Source of the DNA: Clitoria ternatea
Lineage: Eukaryota > Streptophyta > Magnoliopsida > Fabales > Fabaceae
Reading direction: 5' to 3'
Assembly (NCBI GenBank): GCA_037962975.1
Contig: CM075675.1
Coordinates: forward strand, 6,210,001-6,274,000
DNA: 64,000 nucleotides
In this document: positions 10,240-22,032 of the stretch, one piece after another
Layout of the letters: each line of letters opens with the position of its first letter
How positions within the stretch are numbered: position 1 is the first letter of the stretch
The notes under the pieces: generated by a model
Seen by the model: only the letters and a program-made list of their open reading frames with translations
The model's database searches: none
Told to the model about the DNA's origin: nothing
Made by a program: the position numbers and the translations under genes

Positions 10240-12117
10240 TATGATAGAGATGATCGTCAAAAGAAGATTATGAGAGGAAGTTAGTGATTCATGGTAGGAA
10301 GAAGATGATCCAACTTGGTGATTTCTAAATGCTCATAAACCGGTCGGTTACCATTAGAGATAGGCATGTTAAGTCAATCATTAAGATGATATGGAAACCT
10401 AGATGGAGAAGGACCCCCAAGGATGCTAATTACAAGTCAGCCTCTAGCTCCAATTCTAACTCACAAGGTGATTAGTGGCAAGATTACATCCGGGATGACA
10501 AGATTTCAGATGTTGTTGAGGATCATTAGGACTAGGACGTTGATCCTTTGGACCCATTAGTGGCTTTGAGGTTTTTGCTTGTGATAGGCCTCGTACAACG
10601 AAGGAAGCTTCTACGAAATTCATTCTTACCCTTAAAAATAGGTAAGTACTTTTCATTTAAATTAGTGTCTTTTAAATTTGATATTTGATATTTTTCTTTT
10701 TGAGACTAACAAATATGTGTTTTGAATTAAGTGCCTTCATACCGAAGAGTGAGGGAACCATGAAGCTTACAAAGGTGATTCAATCCTACTTCCATGGACC
10801 ATAGAAGGACTAGATGGTCGTTCTAGATATAGTCCTAAAGTTATGGTGGGACAAGTAGGTGGTAAGTTGCTTCTAATTGTTATTTGTTAATGTGTATATT
10901 TTATATTGTTTATTAATGTTTTATATATTATTTGTCAAATATAGGAAATTTGTCACATTCACCCTAAAGGATGAGGAAACGATAAAGGTTGCCTTTGTGA
11001 AAATAGGTAGGATACACCTCAATAACATCTTTAGAAAAGAAAATAACGGCGGCCAAAATCCTTAGAGCTCTACTAGTTCCCAAAGGATAGTGCAATCAGC
11101 ATGCATGACCTAACCTAGTGGCTGAAAGGTGAAGCCCGAGTATAAGGTAGTTTGAGAGCGCAACAACGTAATCAAAGTAATGTCAGGGGTGGAACGTTGC
11201 ACACAACAATTTGTTTGCCCTATGTTAATATTGCTCGACAATTAGAAAATAACAAATAATTCATTGTAGAAGTTATTTATTTGTATTATAGTATGAATTT
11301 AACAATAAATGTTTAATTATTTTTTTTTAGGAAGAGATATGTGGGCACCTCATTAGCCTTGCTTGATTATTTTTGTGACTCATCGGTGCCATATAGGCAC
11401 GGGGGACTTCGTTAATGAAAGATTGCATTAAACGATTGAAAGTTGTAGTCAACAATAATTTCATTTCAAATTTAATTAACTTCAGAAATTATATGCATTC
11501 ATAAGGTTTTATAATGTGTTGATGAGAGACATGAGTACTAGCGGTGTTTGGATCAACTTGAGGCTAAAGGTGAGCCTTTTGACTTTGTTATGAGGATAAA
11601 CCCTAGATGGACATTGTTGGTGGAAGACACCATAGTCGTCTTTATGGCACCACTTCCTTAGCCTCCAACATTTTTCAAGGGTTTATATTGATTACACAAC
11701 CTTCCTTCACCACTAACCCTTCATCATCACACACAAATCTGAAGGTGGCACGATTTCGAGCTAAGTTGGAGGAGGTTAGAGGTTGTTGATGCATTACAAC
11801 TAAATACATACCTACTTTAAGCAAATACAGACTTAGTTGGCTTAGCTTCAACGAGCATAGCAATGAGGGTTATTTAGGGCTAGCCATTAACCTTAAGATG
11901 CTAGAATGGAAGACCAATCTATCTCTAAGAAAGAATAGCAACGCTTACATCATCACTATCTTTATCATTGTCAGGCACACGCTCAACAACAACACACCCA
12001 ATAAGGCCCATCGAACCAGTAGTAACTCTCACCGCTCTTGCCATGGACATTGATTTATTGTTGTTCTTAGTTTTTGTTTTATTTTTAAAAATTAAACACT
12101 ATGTGATCTGTCCTAAA
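10240..12117 (+). other. CACTA-2 interior with decayed coding fragments, family not recognised
   Basis: Short open stretches persist, for example RDRHVKSIIKMIWKPRWRR near 10350 and GDSILLPWTIEGLDG near 10770, with stops and frame changes between them. They look like exons of one old gene, perhaps the distal half of the TNP2-type gene or a TNP1-type gene, but I cannot place them in a family. The remainder to 12117 shows no coding signal. Confidence 0.4.
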
Positions 12118-12850
12118 CCGGGGTCTAGAGATCCGGTGTTGGGGCAATCATAAATAATGAAATGATTATGTCTCTGAAGACCGGTTATGTGAGTATCCGG
12201 TTTGCATTTCTGACGTCTCTGTATGAGGAGAGCGGATTGGGCGTCCTGGAGGTCCTTCACACCGTCCTTACGCGTTGATGTGGGCGAAAGGTGGTGTCAC
12301 CTGCGAAGATTCTCCGACGCTCAAGTCAGTGATAATATTCCAAGTGAGGAATGTATTTCAGAGAATAATTATGAGTTCAAAGAGTCGAAGATCCCTCTCT
12401 CCATTGATGAAGAGAGTTCATATACCTGATTGGCTCGATATACGAGGATTCGTTAGTGGGGAACCACTAACCTCCAATAATAGTATAAATTATTATTTTA
12501 TTATGCACTTGCCAGCATGATTGGGTCAAGTGGATATTTTATATTGAGCGTAGGGATTATAGGCTGACTTTGGGGACAAGTTGATCATTCCCGTGAGCAG
12601 ATTTTGGCTCGTAGTGTGGGCAATTATTGATCGGTCCCTGTAGCAATGCCCTTTGCCTTTTGTATGGTGACGTGCATGTTATCCGGTGTCATGGGGTTAT
12701 CCTGGACAACTGGTATAGGGAGAGCGCCTGATACAGAATTAGAGTCCGGATGTATACCGATGACACCGGTTGCACGTTAGCGAATTGACAAAGACGTTGA
12801 AATATGTCTTGTAGATCGGATACTGGTATTGAGACTGGATCACTATCTAT
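12118..12850. other. CCGG-rich moderate-GC block inside CACTA-2
   Basis: GC content is higher than in the surroundings, with repeated words such as ACCGGGGTCT, ATCCGGTGT, TATCCGGTTTG and ACACCGGTTG. It contains the motif GGTGTCACCTGCGAAGATTC near 12292, which recurs in two other places in the window. No ORF. It could be an inserted LTR fragment or an intrinsic part of CACTA-2. Confidence 0.4.
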
Positions 12851-12904
12851 GTTTTGTTTAATATATCATGTTTTATTTAGTGTATTTTCTTATTTTCATG
12901 TGTA

Positions 12905-12906
<2 letters not shown>

Positions 12907-12978
<72 letters not shown>
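12907..12978. repeat. AAT trinucleotide microsatellite
   Basis: About 24 uninterrupted AAT units just before the right subterminal region of CACTA-2. The perfect length suggests a polymorphic locus. Confidence 0.97.
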
Positions 12979-12979
<1 letters not shown>

Positions 12980-13147
12980 GGTCAAGCTTCACATGAAACA
13001 TTAAGTTCTATGTCAGGTTTTAGCATAAGAGTCAAGCTACATGACTTTTGCATGGGCAAATTTGGCGTGGAAGCTAGTGTCCCACACCAAAGCCATATAG
13101 CATGGGGTATCTTGATTTTAGTGTGGGATGTATATTTTCTTGTAGTG

Positions 13148-15100
13148 TGGCTAAAGTAATTTTACAAGATTATCTATAATCTAACTAACCCCAAAATATT
13201 TTTTTTATAACTTCTACTAAACATAACTATATTTGTTAAAATTTTAGTTCCGATAAAAAAAATACCTCATATGAAACTAGAGTCGTCAAAACAAGCCAAG
13301 TCTATCAGCTTAGGTAAAAAAATTAGGCATACTTAACACTTAAAAGGAGCTTGAATAAATGAGGACTTATTATGTCTAACTCGGTAAAAGCCTGTAGTTA
13401 GTCAGATTTTTGCCGGAATGGGCTAGTGATAATTTGCCTTCAACTAGTGGGTTTCAAGAGATGGACAAAGCTACCTTGGGGCCGATACTCATCATGAGAA
13501 GAAAATGAAGGAAGGTAGGGTTGGTGAAAAGACGGGCGTGATGACCAAGAGTTTATGTAAGAAAACTACAAGCTATGAGGAAACTTTTAATGGCACAACT
13601 CATATCTGTAATTACGATACCCAATCCCACCATTAAAGGGGTCAAACACCGAGAAAAGGGAAGGATATAATGAAGGACTTCATCTATAGGAGTGAGTTGG
13701 ATGCAATCCTAAAGCTATCATGTAGAAGAAGACAAAAAAAGGCAAAAATAATCCACGCTTTATCTTCCACTAAAAACTCAAATGTGAGGAAAATCCTCAA
13801 GGGCAAAGTGTTAGTGACACATGGAAAGGAGTCAAAACCTTAGGTTATTGATGGTTATAATTGCTTTTCCATATCTAATTCTAATATATCTTATAGGAAT
13901 TACATGTACCAGCTTAATAATTTGTACAGAATCAAAGAAAATTTAGGGTCTTAGAAAGAAACTTACGGTTCAACATCAATATAATGTTAGAAGTATACAC
14001 TAAGAGCTTATATGATTAGGGCTCATCCCTTTAAATAAGCTATTTCCTTACATAGTTTAACAACCTTTGTTAATCCTTGGAAGGTCAATATAGAACTATT
14101 CATAAATTGTCTCTAGTCAAGTATTAATGTAGAGACATATTAATTAATACATAAAGACTAGTGCGTGATGTACTAATCATCTGGTCTCACAGATCATATA
14201 CATAAGCGATATCAAGTTTTCACATGGATACATATTAAGAGTAACATTGTACTGAATGGACTACTATGAGAACATTACATGGATCGTTACATGAATGTCA
14301 TAAATAGTCTCAATGTAATAATAATATATATAGTCCTTTGATCTAATGTCACTAGGATTCCTGTATATAATTGCTCTTATGTTGTTTTTTTTCTAGTCGT
14401 AGTTATAGAAGAATATGATCAAATAGAAGGTTTTGTTTGAATGTAAAGCCAAAATGTTATCAAAATATAGTAGGGCAAATGTAAGGCATAAATTTTCAAT
14501 GACTAATAAAAATTAAAAAGGGAAAAAGAAAATAGATGAAGGAAAATATATTTAAAGTCCTTTACTTTTTTTATTTGTGATTTGATCTTTGATCTTTTAT
14601 TATACAATTTAATTTTCTATGTTTTTATTTTCTTTAAAAATATTTCATTAAACTTATTAACATTATTAGTTTTTTCCTTATCTTCTTCCTTTCTCCATTT
14701 TTACTTCTCTCTCATGAGTACCGATCTTTCTTCCATGATACCAATCTTCCATTACTCCTTTTCACTTGGAAGGATAAGAAGGACAATTTGACATGTTTTT
14801 GTTGACTTTTAAAAAATTATGGGAAAAATACTTTAAAATTTTTAACTTGGATGTTATAAAGGTTGGGCTTCTAGGGATTGGATTTTTAACTTAAGGGTTC
14901 AAACAACTACTTTTAACCATTGCAACTGGCACACCTATTGGGCTAAAAAAAGACAAAAAATGAATTAATGGTGTAAATTAACTACTTTATTTCAAGTTAG
15001 ACACAGACCTTGTTAAGGTGACAACTCTCTATTGGTCATGCTGACTTGTCAAATGTTTATTGGTTAATGATAAGTAAAACTAAAAATTGAAAATAAATGC
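13148..15100. other. Intergenic DNA, decayed repeats, no gene
   Basis: No coding signal. The region 13270-14460 has near-genic GC and retroelement-like phrasing (ATCATCTGGTCTCACAGATC, CAAGTTTTCACATGGATAC) but no domain, LTR pair or terminal repeat that I can identify. Confidence 0.35.
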
Positions 15101-15104
15101 TTTG

Positions 15105-15180
15105 AGATGAGATTTGAACTCACGCCCAATACATGAAAAAAAAACTTCTAAACCACTACACCATAATGCTATTTAGGTAT
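15105..15180 (-). mobile_element. tRNA-derived SINE-like head or tRNA pseudogene
   Basis: On the minus strand, TGGTGTAGTGGTTTAGAAG fits a Pol III A box and GAGTTCAAATCTCAT fits a B box (GTTCAAATC). The distance from A-box start to B-box start is 44 bp, as in a tRNA gene. A run of nine T sits where the anticodon arm should be and an acceptor stem is not evident, so this is not a working tRNA. The lower-coordinate side could be the SINE body, whose end is not defined. Confidence 0.5.
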
Positions 15181-16099
15181 ATAAGTAAAAACTATTATAT
15201 ATACAGAATAATAAGTCACATTTTTTTTGTTAGTTTATATACAACATGAATGATGTATGTGTATATGATAATCATAATATATTTAAATATATTTTAAATA
15301 ATAAAAAATTATTAAATACTAAATATATTTATTATATTCTAAATTTAATAATTGTTTTTCTATGCATTAAGTGATAGATTCAAATTTTATCAAAAAGTTA
15401 TGTGAAGAACTTCACCAAATGTAAGTGGTACCATTGCAATAAGGTGAAGATAAGAATCTTGGTAAAGAAAAAAATGGAAGAGATACACGTTAAAAAAGGG
15501 TTCCGTTCAAAATATTCGTAAATTTTGTCCACCTATTGCCCGATCCACCTGTAAATTCTAGCCATAAGAAAAGATCAACGTATTGTTCTACATTTGTGTG
15601 GTATCCATATAAGTATTTATATTTATTTTATATTAAAATATTAAATATAAAAGTATTTAATTATTTTAGAATGAGATAAAAAATTAATATTGTTCAATAA
15701 TAATAATTTTGATGCCTAAAATTGTAATTATATTATACAATATTAATTTATATCATATTATAAGGAAATAATACTTTATCTAGTATATGTTCTTTATTAT
15801 TATTATTATTATTTTAAAATATTAAAAATAAGTTAATACCTATGAATACTCGTTTCCTTACTTGCGGATACCTGTATCCATTCCTATATATGTGGACAAG
15901 GCACGAGTATCATACTACCTATACTCGCCCCATATTGACATCCTTATCCATAATTAATAATAAAATTAAACATGAAATTGAGGTTTAGAATTAGAATTGA
16001 GCATTGAAATTACAATTTTAAGGCCTAATTTCATATAATTGAAATATGACTAAGATTAATTATTTTCAATTCCTAACCTATACGCCACGGGTCATGCTC
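15181..16099. other. AT-rich intergenic DNA, no gene
   Basis: Very AT-rich with TTA/TAT microsatellite runs (for example TTATTATTATTATTATTATT at 15793). Nothing coding seen. Confidence 0.5.
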
Positions 16100-16365
16100 T
16101 ATTATGAACAACTAATTTTTAACATTATCACCACTGCTATCACAACCATTATTACTGCGGTCGTCACTACTACCACGATTATTTTTGTTAGTACCACCAC
16201 CCTATTACTATCGACATCATTGTCACCACCATCATCACTATCGTTATAACCACCATCATTTATTGTCATCACCATTCCTATTGGTGTCGCCACCATAACC
16301 AACATAGCCATGACCACCATAATAATCACTTCCACTACTACTCTCGTTTTAATTTTAAATAGTAA
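16100..16365. repeat. Degenerate CCA/CAT trinucleotide repeat
   Basis: About 260 bp of ACC, CAT, ATC and TAT triplets. Both strands show long but compositionally biased frames of Thr/Ile/Val or Val/Met; these are artefacts. The opposite strand is the same type as the GTG/GAT repeat at 27060-27818. Confidence 0.85.
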
Positions 16366-17164
16366 TTCCACATTTTAATTTACACAATCCAAACATAAGA
16401 TTAATAATTTTATAGTAATTTCATTTCTTTAAGAATTGAAATTGAAATTATAATTTTAATTCCATATACTCTACATACTCTTGGAATATTATAATTTTGT
16501 TAAGATACTATTGGGTAGGTGGTAAAAATTGCAATATTTTTAATTTACCCGTAAAAGATATGACAAAAAGAACAGAAGTAGAAAAGTTAAAGCTAAAAAA
16601 TATAAGTAGAATAAAAAAATAAAAATGATTTAAAGAAAGAGAGAAAAGTAGGAGGCAGCCAAAATAGTGAAAAGCCAAGTCTCATTGGAGCAGAGGCAGG
16701 ATTGGTGCAGTCTCCATCTTGCTCTCTCAAACCCCAAATACAAACAACACAAACCCATTTTTCCAGAAAACCTCACTCTCACACTCTCAGTCTCCTTACA
16801 CTTGTTTTGCGCGGGAACATGCATCTTCCCCTTCCTTTCCACCATTATATATATATATAGGGACAGAATGTCTAACAACCAAAACAATCCCCAATTAATC
16901 GCTAAAACTTGTTAATTATATCAACTACTATTATTTTAAATATACTTTGATTCTGCTTATCATCTTCATAGAATAAAACTAAATTACATTTAAGTAATTT
17001 TTTTAAATTTTTATACTACCATGCTTAAAGTATCTCTTTAATTTATTTAAATCAAGCGAATTTTGTGTTGAGTTTGTTGAAGATAAAATATATATAACTA
17101 GTTTAACTTAAAGGGTTTTACTTACATTTTATATAAATATAATATATATAGATTATAAAATAGA
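16366..17164. other. Intergenic DNA with a leader-like stretch
   Basis: At 16640-16890 the sequence turns less AT-rich, with pyrimidine-rich, low-ATG text (CTCACTCTCACACTCTCAGT) and a TA microsatellite at 16845-16858. It resembles a plant 5' leader with no gene following it. An 82-codon frame at 16667-16915 has no recognisable domain. Confidence 0.3.
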
Positions 17165-17640
17165 GTATTTATAATTTATCCGGTATTAATACCAGCCCTT
17201 AAACTATTTAAATATAGGCAAGGGTAAGAGGGGTCTAGAAGATAGCAAAGATTCAGACTACCGAATAATCTGTATGCTTACTGAAAGGGTCTCGATTAAA
17301 AAACCCGCCCCGATTAAAGAAGTGACCTAAGTCTGTCAAGTGTCATACTACGAGTTGGACCTCTAAAGGACAATAAATAATATCGTTTATCACGAGATAA
17401 ATAATTCATATTCCTTTCAATATTATTGCTCTGACATGCATTGAATCTGACTTAAGCATCAAAAAGACTTTGCAGGTACAACCACCACCTATTTCTGTTT
17501 TATACAAAAGTTGAAGGGCACGGTACTCCCACTAAGTCCGTGTTGTATAATATCGCATTCTCACTAAACCGATATAAAAATAGAGTGAGACTTAGGTTTC
17601 ATACAAATTGCAAGTGTACCATATTAAGACTACATATAAG
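17165..17640. mobile_element. LTR-like fragment carrying the shared GCAGGTAC motif
   Basis: A near-genic GC island in AT-rich DNA. It contains TCTGACTTAAGCATC followed by GACTTTGCAGGTACAACCAC, the reverse complement of motifs near 12292 and 49513. This phrasing is common in plant Ty3/gypsy LTRs and leaders (recollection). No ends or second copy found. Confidence 0.4.
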
Positions 17641-19050
17641 CCATTTCACTAATATGATATATTTGTTTGTATAAAGTACTCAAATTATATTTTTCTTTTA
17701 TTTTTCATTTTCTTTTATTTCTCGTAATATTTAAGATTGATTATATAAATTTTACTTATTAAAATGGTGTCTAGATATTTTATATTTAAAATGGAAATTT
17801 TATGCTTAAACCAAATCAATCCAAATCACAATAATTTAGTTTAGTTTGATTTGATTTTTATATTTTATTCCAATCAAACTAAATTTAACCATATATTATT
17901 TTAATATATAATTAAACTTGGATTTTATTCTAAAATCAAATCCAACCGTATTCGGACCATCTAATTTTATACATGATTCATCCACCTTGATGTGCAATAA
18001 CTTCATCTTTTTATTTTATTTGCTTAAATAAACTTTTTATATTTTATGTTTTTTAATTTTAGTTTCTATCAATTATTTTAGTTTTTATTTCTTTTATGTT
18101 GTGCTTTTAGTTCTTTTTTTTAGTTCTTATTTTTTCTTATTTTAATTCTTTGTTTGTTATTTTATTTAGGGTTTACGACATAAAATAGGACACAATTTGT
18201 TTTAAAAGATTACAAGCTAAAAATAGGAATTAGAAACAAATATCAAGAAAATGTTGGGACTTACAATAAAAATAAAAATATATAGTATCAAAAACTTATG
18301 TAAACATATTTTAATTGTATTTTTCTCTTACTATTATACAACTCTTATGTCTATAAACATTTAATACAAATAAAATTATTTTAATTTAATTTTTCTCTTA
18401 CTATTATATATATACAAGACTTATGTTCATATACATTTAATACAAATTAAATTAGTTTTTAGTATTTGTCATGTTCTTTTATATTATTTATCACATCTTT
18501 TATTATATTATATTTTCTTTTCTCTTTTCTTCTTGTTACTCTCATAAATTAAACACCAAACATCACATTATAAATAGTATCTTACTATTTTCCATTATTA
18601 TGTCATATTATCCGTCACATCACTCACTTCCTCTTTTTTTCTTTTACCCCATCTTTGTGAATATTGATTCTTGATTGCATAGCTTCAAACCATCAAGTCA
18701 ATTAATTTTATTACACGGTTGATTAGTGGCAAAATAATCTAATATTTTCTCCTTCCTTCCTTCCACTGATATGATGCATACAAAATTTGAAGAAAATATC
18801 GGATAGTCTTAACTATATTAACCGAATTAAAGTTATATGAAACTTTTTATAATTAAAATTTATAATTATATTTTTAAACATGTTATTAAAAGAATGAATC
18901 ATGTTGTATGTGTGAAAAAAATTATTAAAAAAGATAAGTTCTATTTTAATGATTTTTATATATGGAACAAATTAATATCTTGTATTAAAAAAATTATTTT
19001 AGGCAACAAGCTCAACATCTATTTTTATGCTAAAAGCAGTCAATTACATT
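17641..19050. other. AT-rich intergenic DNA, no gene
   Basis: Very AT-rich. Short frames here are compositional. It is the distal upstream region of the trihelix gene; no element ends were found. Confidence 0.5.
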
Positions 19051-19681
19051 AATTTAAGAATACTTATATAATATTATAAAGAATGAAAAACAATACAACA
19101 ACATTTTCTGCAAAATTTGGGTTGAATAATCGTCCTTCTCCCTCTATTTTATTTTCTTTCTCATTTTCCAACCGTGGAAACACATAACAAACATAAACAC
19201 CTTTAAACACAAAATAAATGTAAGAGGAAAAAGGAAATTAAAACAATGTTAAAAATTCTTAGAGCCGCGTTTTTCAGAAGCAGTACAATCATGACACCCC
19301 CTCTCTAATCATGCACTTACACCTCTGATTCTCTCTCTTCGCCCTCTCTACCTCTCTTCAACATGCCAAGAATGACATATCAAAAGATTAAAACGGTGCA
19401 GCTGTTGTTTATTTAATTAAAAATATATATGTGTTAATTTATAATTAACTAAATTAACCCTTTTAACACCTGCTTGCTTAATTGAAATGAAAAGATTAAA
19501 ATGGGTTAAAAAAAGATAAATGTAAAAAACAACAAAGCGAACCGTCTTATTCACGGCAGTTCCCACACACTCTCTTGACTTTTTAGTTTTTTCTCCTTTC
19601 TGTTGCTACTTTTCATCGTTTCGGATGTTTGCTTTTGCTTGCTGCGATCCTCTCCACTTTGTGACTTTCCCTTTTGAAGAT

Positions 19682-19762
19682 ATGGCAGAAGTGCCATCAT
19701 GTCTCTATCAAGCCAACAAGCGCATTCAAAACCCTTTTGAGAACATGTCACAACATCAATAA
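19682..19762 (+). CDS. Upstream ORF 1 in the trihelix leader, 26 codons
   Basis: ATG at 19682, TAA at 19760. The peptide begins MAEVPSCLYQANKRIQN and is of balanced, protein-like composition, unlike the chance frames around it. It ends about 300 bp before the main ATG. Whether it is in the mature mRNA depends on the unknown transcription start. If so, it could lower translation of the trihelix protein. I do not recognise it as a known conserved upstream peptide. Confidence 0.35.
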   Translation: MAEVPSCLYQANKRIQNPFENMSQHQ

Positions 19763-19817
19763 CATCAACAAACATACATTAGATTAGATAGATAAATAAA
19801 AAAAAACACAACAAATA

Positions 19818-19928
19818 ATGACTAAAAAAAACAACACCCCCTCTAAAAATAAAACTCAACCAACTACACATTACCAAGCTATCTATCTATCTCTACCTCT
19901 AGCTAGTTCAACTCCAATGCAAACATAG
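19818..19928 (+). CDS. Upstream ORF 2 in the trihelix leader, 36 codons
   Basis: ATG at 19818, TAG at 19926-19928. The peptide begins MTKKNNTPSKNKTQP and looks like translated leader rather than a selected peptide. It would still present an upstream start to scanning ribosomes if the leader extends this far. Confidence 0.25.
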   Translation: MTKKNNTPSKNKTQPTTHYQAIYLSLPLASSTPMQT

Positions 19929-20061
19929 CTAGCACCTTGTTACTACCACCACCAACACTTGTTTCTGGTTCCTTCCTTGACCCTCTCTAATTCCTCCCCT
20001 CTCCCTCCATCAAAAACCCTTCTTTTTTTAAATTTTTTAAGATTGGGCCCATTATTCCATA

Positions 20062-22032
20062 ATGGGTGACAAGGGAGACACAACCAAGAAGCAACCTCAA
20101 CAACAACATCATCATCATCAACATCAACCTCAACCTCAACCTCAATCTCTCCACCCCCAACAACAAACACAGCAAATTTCATCTTCTCCTAAAGCCCCAC
20201 GTGAGGAATCCATCCCAGATACAAGACCACTCCACCACCAGCACCACCAACAACAACATTCACCAGTAGTTGTAGTAAGTGGAGGAGCACCCCCTTTCAT
20301 TTCAAGCCCTCTCTATGTCTCAAGTGGTGCAAGTTCCTCACCCTTTGAGCAACAGTTTGAGACACTGAACCCAAAGAGACCAAGATACAGTGGACAATGG
20401 AAACAACTCCTACCATCTCCACCACCACCTGCACAACAGAAACAGTCCCAAATGGCCATGCTCCCCACCACAGAATCAAGCCCTTCACCAACCACACACG
20501 CTTCATCGAACCCCCAACCTCTCCAAACACTTCCTTCAGCAACAACAACAGCTTCTTCCTCAGACACTGCCTCATCCCCGTCACACTCTCCCATGCCCCT
20601 GCTCTCCGGAGGTTCAGGCCAAGAAGGTACCAACAATACCAACAAGCCAGAGGAAGGAGGCGAAGAACAAGTTCACCAACAACTAAGAAAAGGGAAATAT
20701 GTTAGCCCAGTTTGGAAACCAAACGAAATGCTGTGGCTTGCAAGGGCTTGGAAGGAACAATACCAAGGTGGTACTTGTGGAAGTGGAGGTGGTAATGGTT
20801 CTGATTCATCATCCTCAAGAGCAGAACAAGCAACAGAATTGGGAATCACAAGAGGGAAAACTAGGGCGGATAAAGACAGAGAAGTAGCCGAGTTTCTGAA
20901 AAGACATGGGGTGAACAGGGATGCCAAAACTGCAGGGACAAAATGGGACAACATGTTGGGAGAGTTCAGGAAAGTTTATGAGTGGGAAAGAGGAGGAGAA
21001 AGGGAGCAAATTGGGAAGAGTTATTTTAGGCTCTCACCTTATGAGAGAAAGCTACATAGACTACCAGCTTCTTTTGATGAAGAGGTGTTTGAAGAGCTTT
21101 CACAGTTCATGGGGTCCAGAATGAGATCCTCACATGCCAGAGGTGGTTCCTCTTTTGTAACTGCAGATGAAGCTAGAACAGCTGCACTTGCTGCTACGAG
21201 AGCTCTGCCACCACCACCAAGGCCTTACAAAGATGATGAAATCAGTACCCCTCTACCAGGTTTCTAATTTTCAAGCATGAAAATGGGAAAAAACATGATC
21301 TTACTTTTTTTAATATTATTTTATTAAACTCCTACCAAATTCTACCACTTTCTTTCCCCCTTACCCGTTACCACCCCCTTATCTTCAGCTAACGTAATTA
21401 GATACAGTAAAGTTTCTGTTTTTAATGTTTTTTTGGTTGAATTATAAATATTTTTACTTTCCCTTTTATGGAATGAACAGTAATTTTGATACATTCATGA
21501 AGGGTTTCTAGTGGGCACAGTATATTTACTGTGATTCTCTGACTCTCATAAGCACTGTTTCTCAAAGTTGCAAACTTTTTTCTTCTAACATTCCTTAATT
21601 CACTGTGTTAATGTTGTTGCAGCTAGGACAAAGCAGTTGGCGATCGCAAGTGGGGGTGATCAAGGTTTCTTTCATGGCACAAGAGGGGGATTATTAGGGT
21701 TAGACTCTCTCTTGGATATTTCAGGTTCTTCTTCATCATCTAAGGATCTCCGAAGAATTGGGAAGATAAGAATGACATGGGAGGAATCGGTGAGTTTATG
21801 GGCAGAAGAAGGTGAAATGCATAGAGGGAGAGTGAGGCTTCAAGGTTCAAGCTTTTTGAATGCTGATGAACTCACTTGTTTTGATGATGCAATGGTTCCT
21901 TGCCCCATGGAATCTTTCGAAGATGGTCCTCTGAGAGGGTTTTCTGTTGACAGATTCGTTTTGGGTCAGCAAGTCAAAGTTTTTGGCAGGAGAAAGTCTT
22001 CTCCAGGATCAGCTTCTTCTGGTGGTGTGTAG
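20062..22032 (+). CDS. HRA1: Trihelix transcription factor, HRA1-like (two exons: 20062-21259, 21623-22032)
   Basis: Nuclear DNA-binding protein of 535 residues. Residues 1-210 are disordered and Gln/His/Pro/Ser-rich. About 211-310 form the trihelix (Myb/SANT-like) domain: KYVSPVWKPNEMLWLARAW, RADKDREVAEFLKRHG, TAGTKWDNMLGEFRKVYEW, each with the conserved tryptophans. YFRLSPYERKLHRLPASFDE follows. Exon 2 encodes RRIGKIRMTWEESVSLW and MESFEDGPLRGFSVD, the conserved C-terminal block I associate with Arabidopsis HRA1, which restrains the group VII ERF factor RAP2.12 under low oxygen and also represses itself. The intron (21260-21622) has donor GTTTCT and acceptor TTGTTGCAG and is phase 1. The ATG is first in frame. 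It is longer than my recollection of HRA1 (about 430 residues), mainly in the N-terminal homopolymers. Orthology is inferred; another trihelix paralogue remains possible. Confidence 0.82.

Larger units (their letters stand above)
8494..13147 (+). mobile_element. CACTA-2: non-autonomous CACTA element with both ends
   Basis: The left end starts CACTACAAGAATAATC at 8494 and the right end finishes ATTTTCTTGTAGTG at 13147, giving an inverted repeat CACTACAAGAA. Just inside, GGCTTTGGTGTGGGAC (about 8610) is exactly inverted as GTCCCACACCAAAGCC (about 13077). Flanking triplets are TGA and TGG, so the 3-bp duplication is imperfect or mutated. Length is 4654 bp. Inside lie a degraded transposase-associated domain, a 180-bp tandem repeat, a CCGG-rich block and an AAT microsatellite. 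No intact transposase ORF remains. Confidence 0.85.
19051..20061 (+). promoter_or_regulatory. Probable promoter and 5' leader of the trihelix gene
   Basis: Pyrimidine-rich CT tracts (CTCTCTCTTCGCCCTCTCTA near 19333) and ATG-poor sequence mark a plant core promoter or leader. No clear TATA box could be assigned. Two upstream ORFs (19682-19762 and 19818-19928) precede the main ATG. I looked for the hypoxia-responsive promoter element and did not find a convincing match. Confidence 0.45.

Noticed and set aside
15105..15180. A working tRNA gene
   Set aside because: Pol III boxes are present, but acceptor stem and anticodon arm are not, and a nine-T run lies inside.
16667..16915. 82-codon ORF in a leader-like region
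   Set aside because: No domain and composition of untranslated leader; mentioned only as context.
20297..20645. Antisense frames opposite the trihelix exon
   Set aside because: Mirror of low-complexity Gln/His/Pro codons; the plus-strand frame has the domain.
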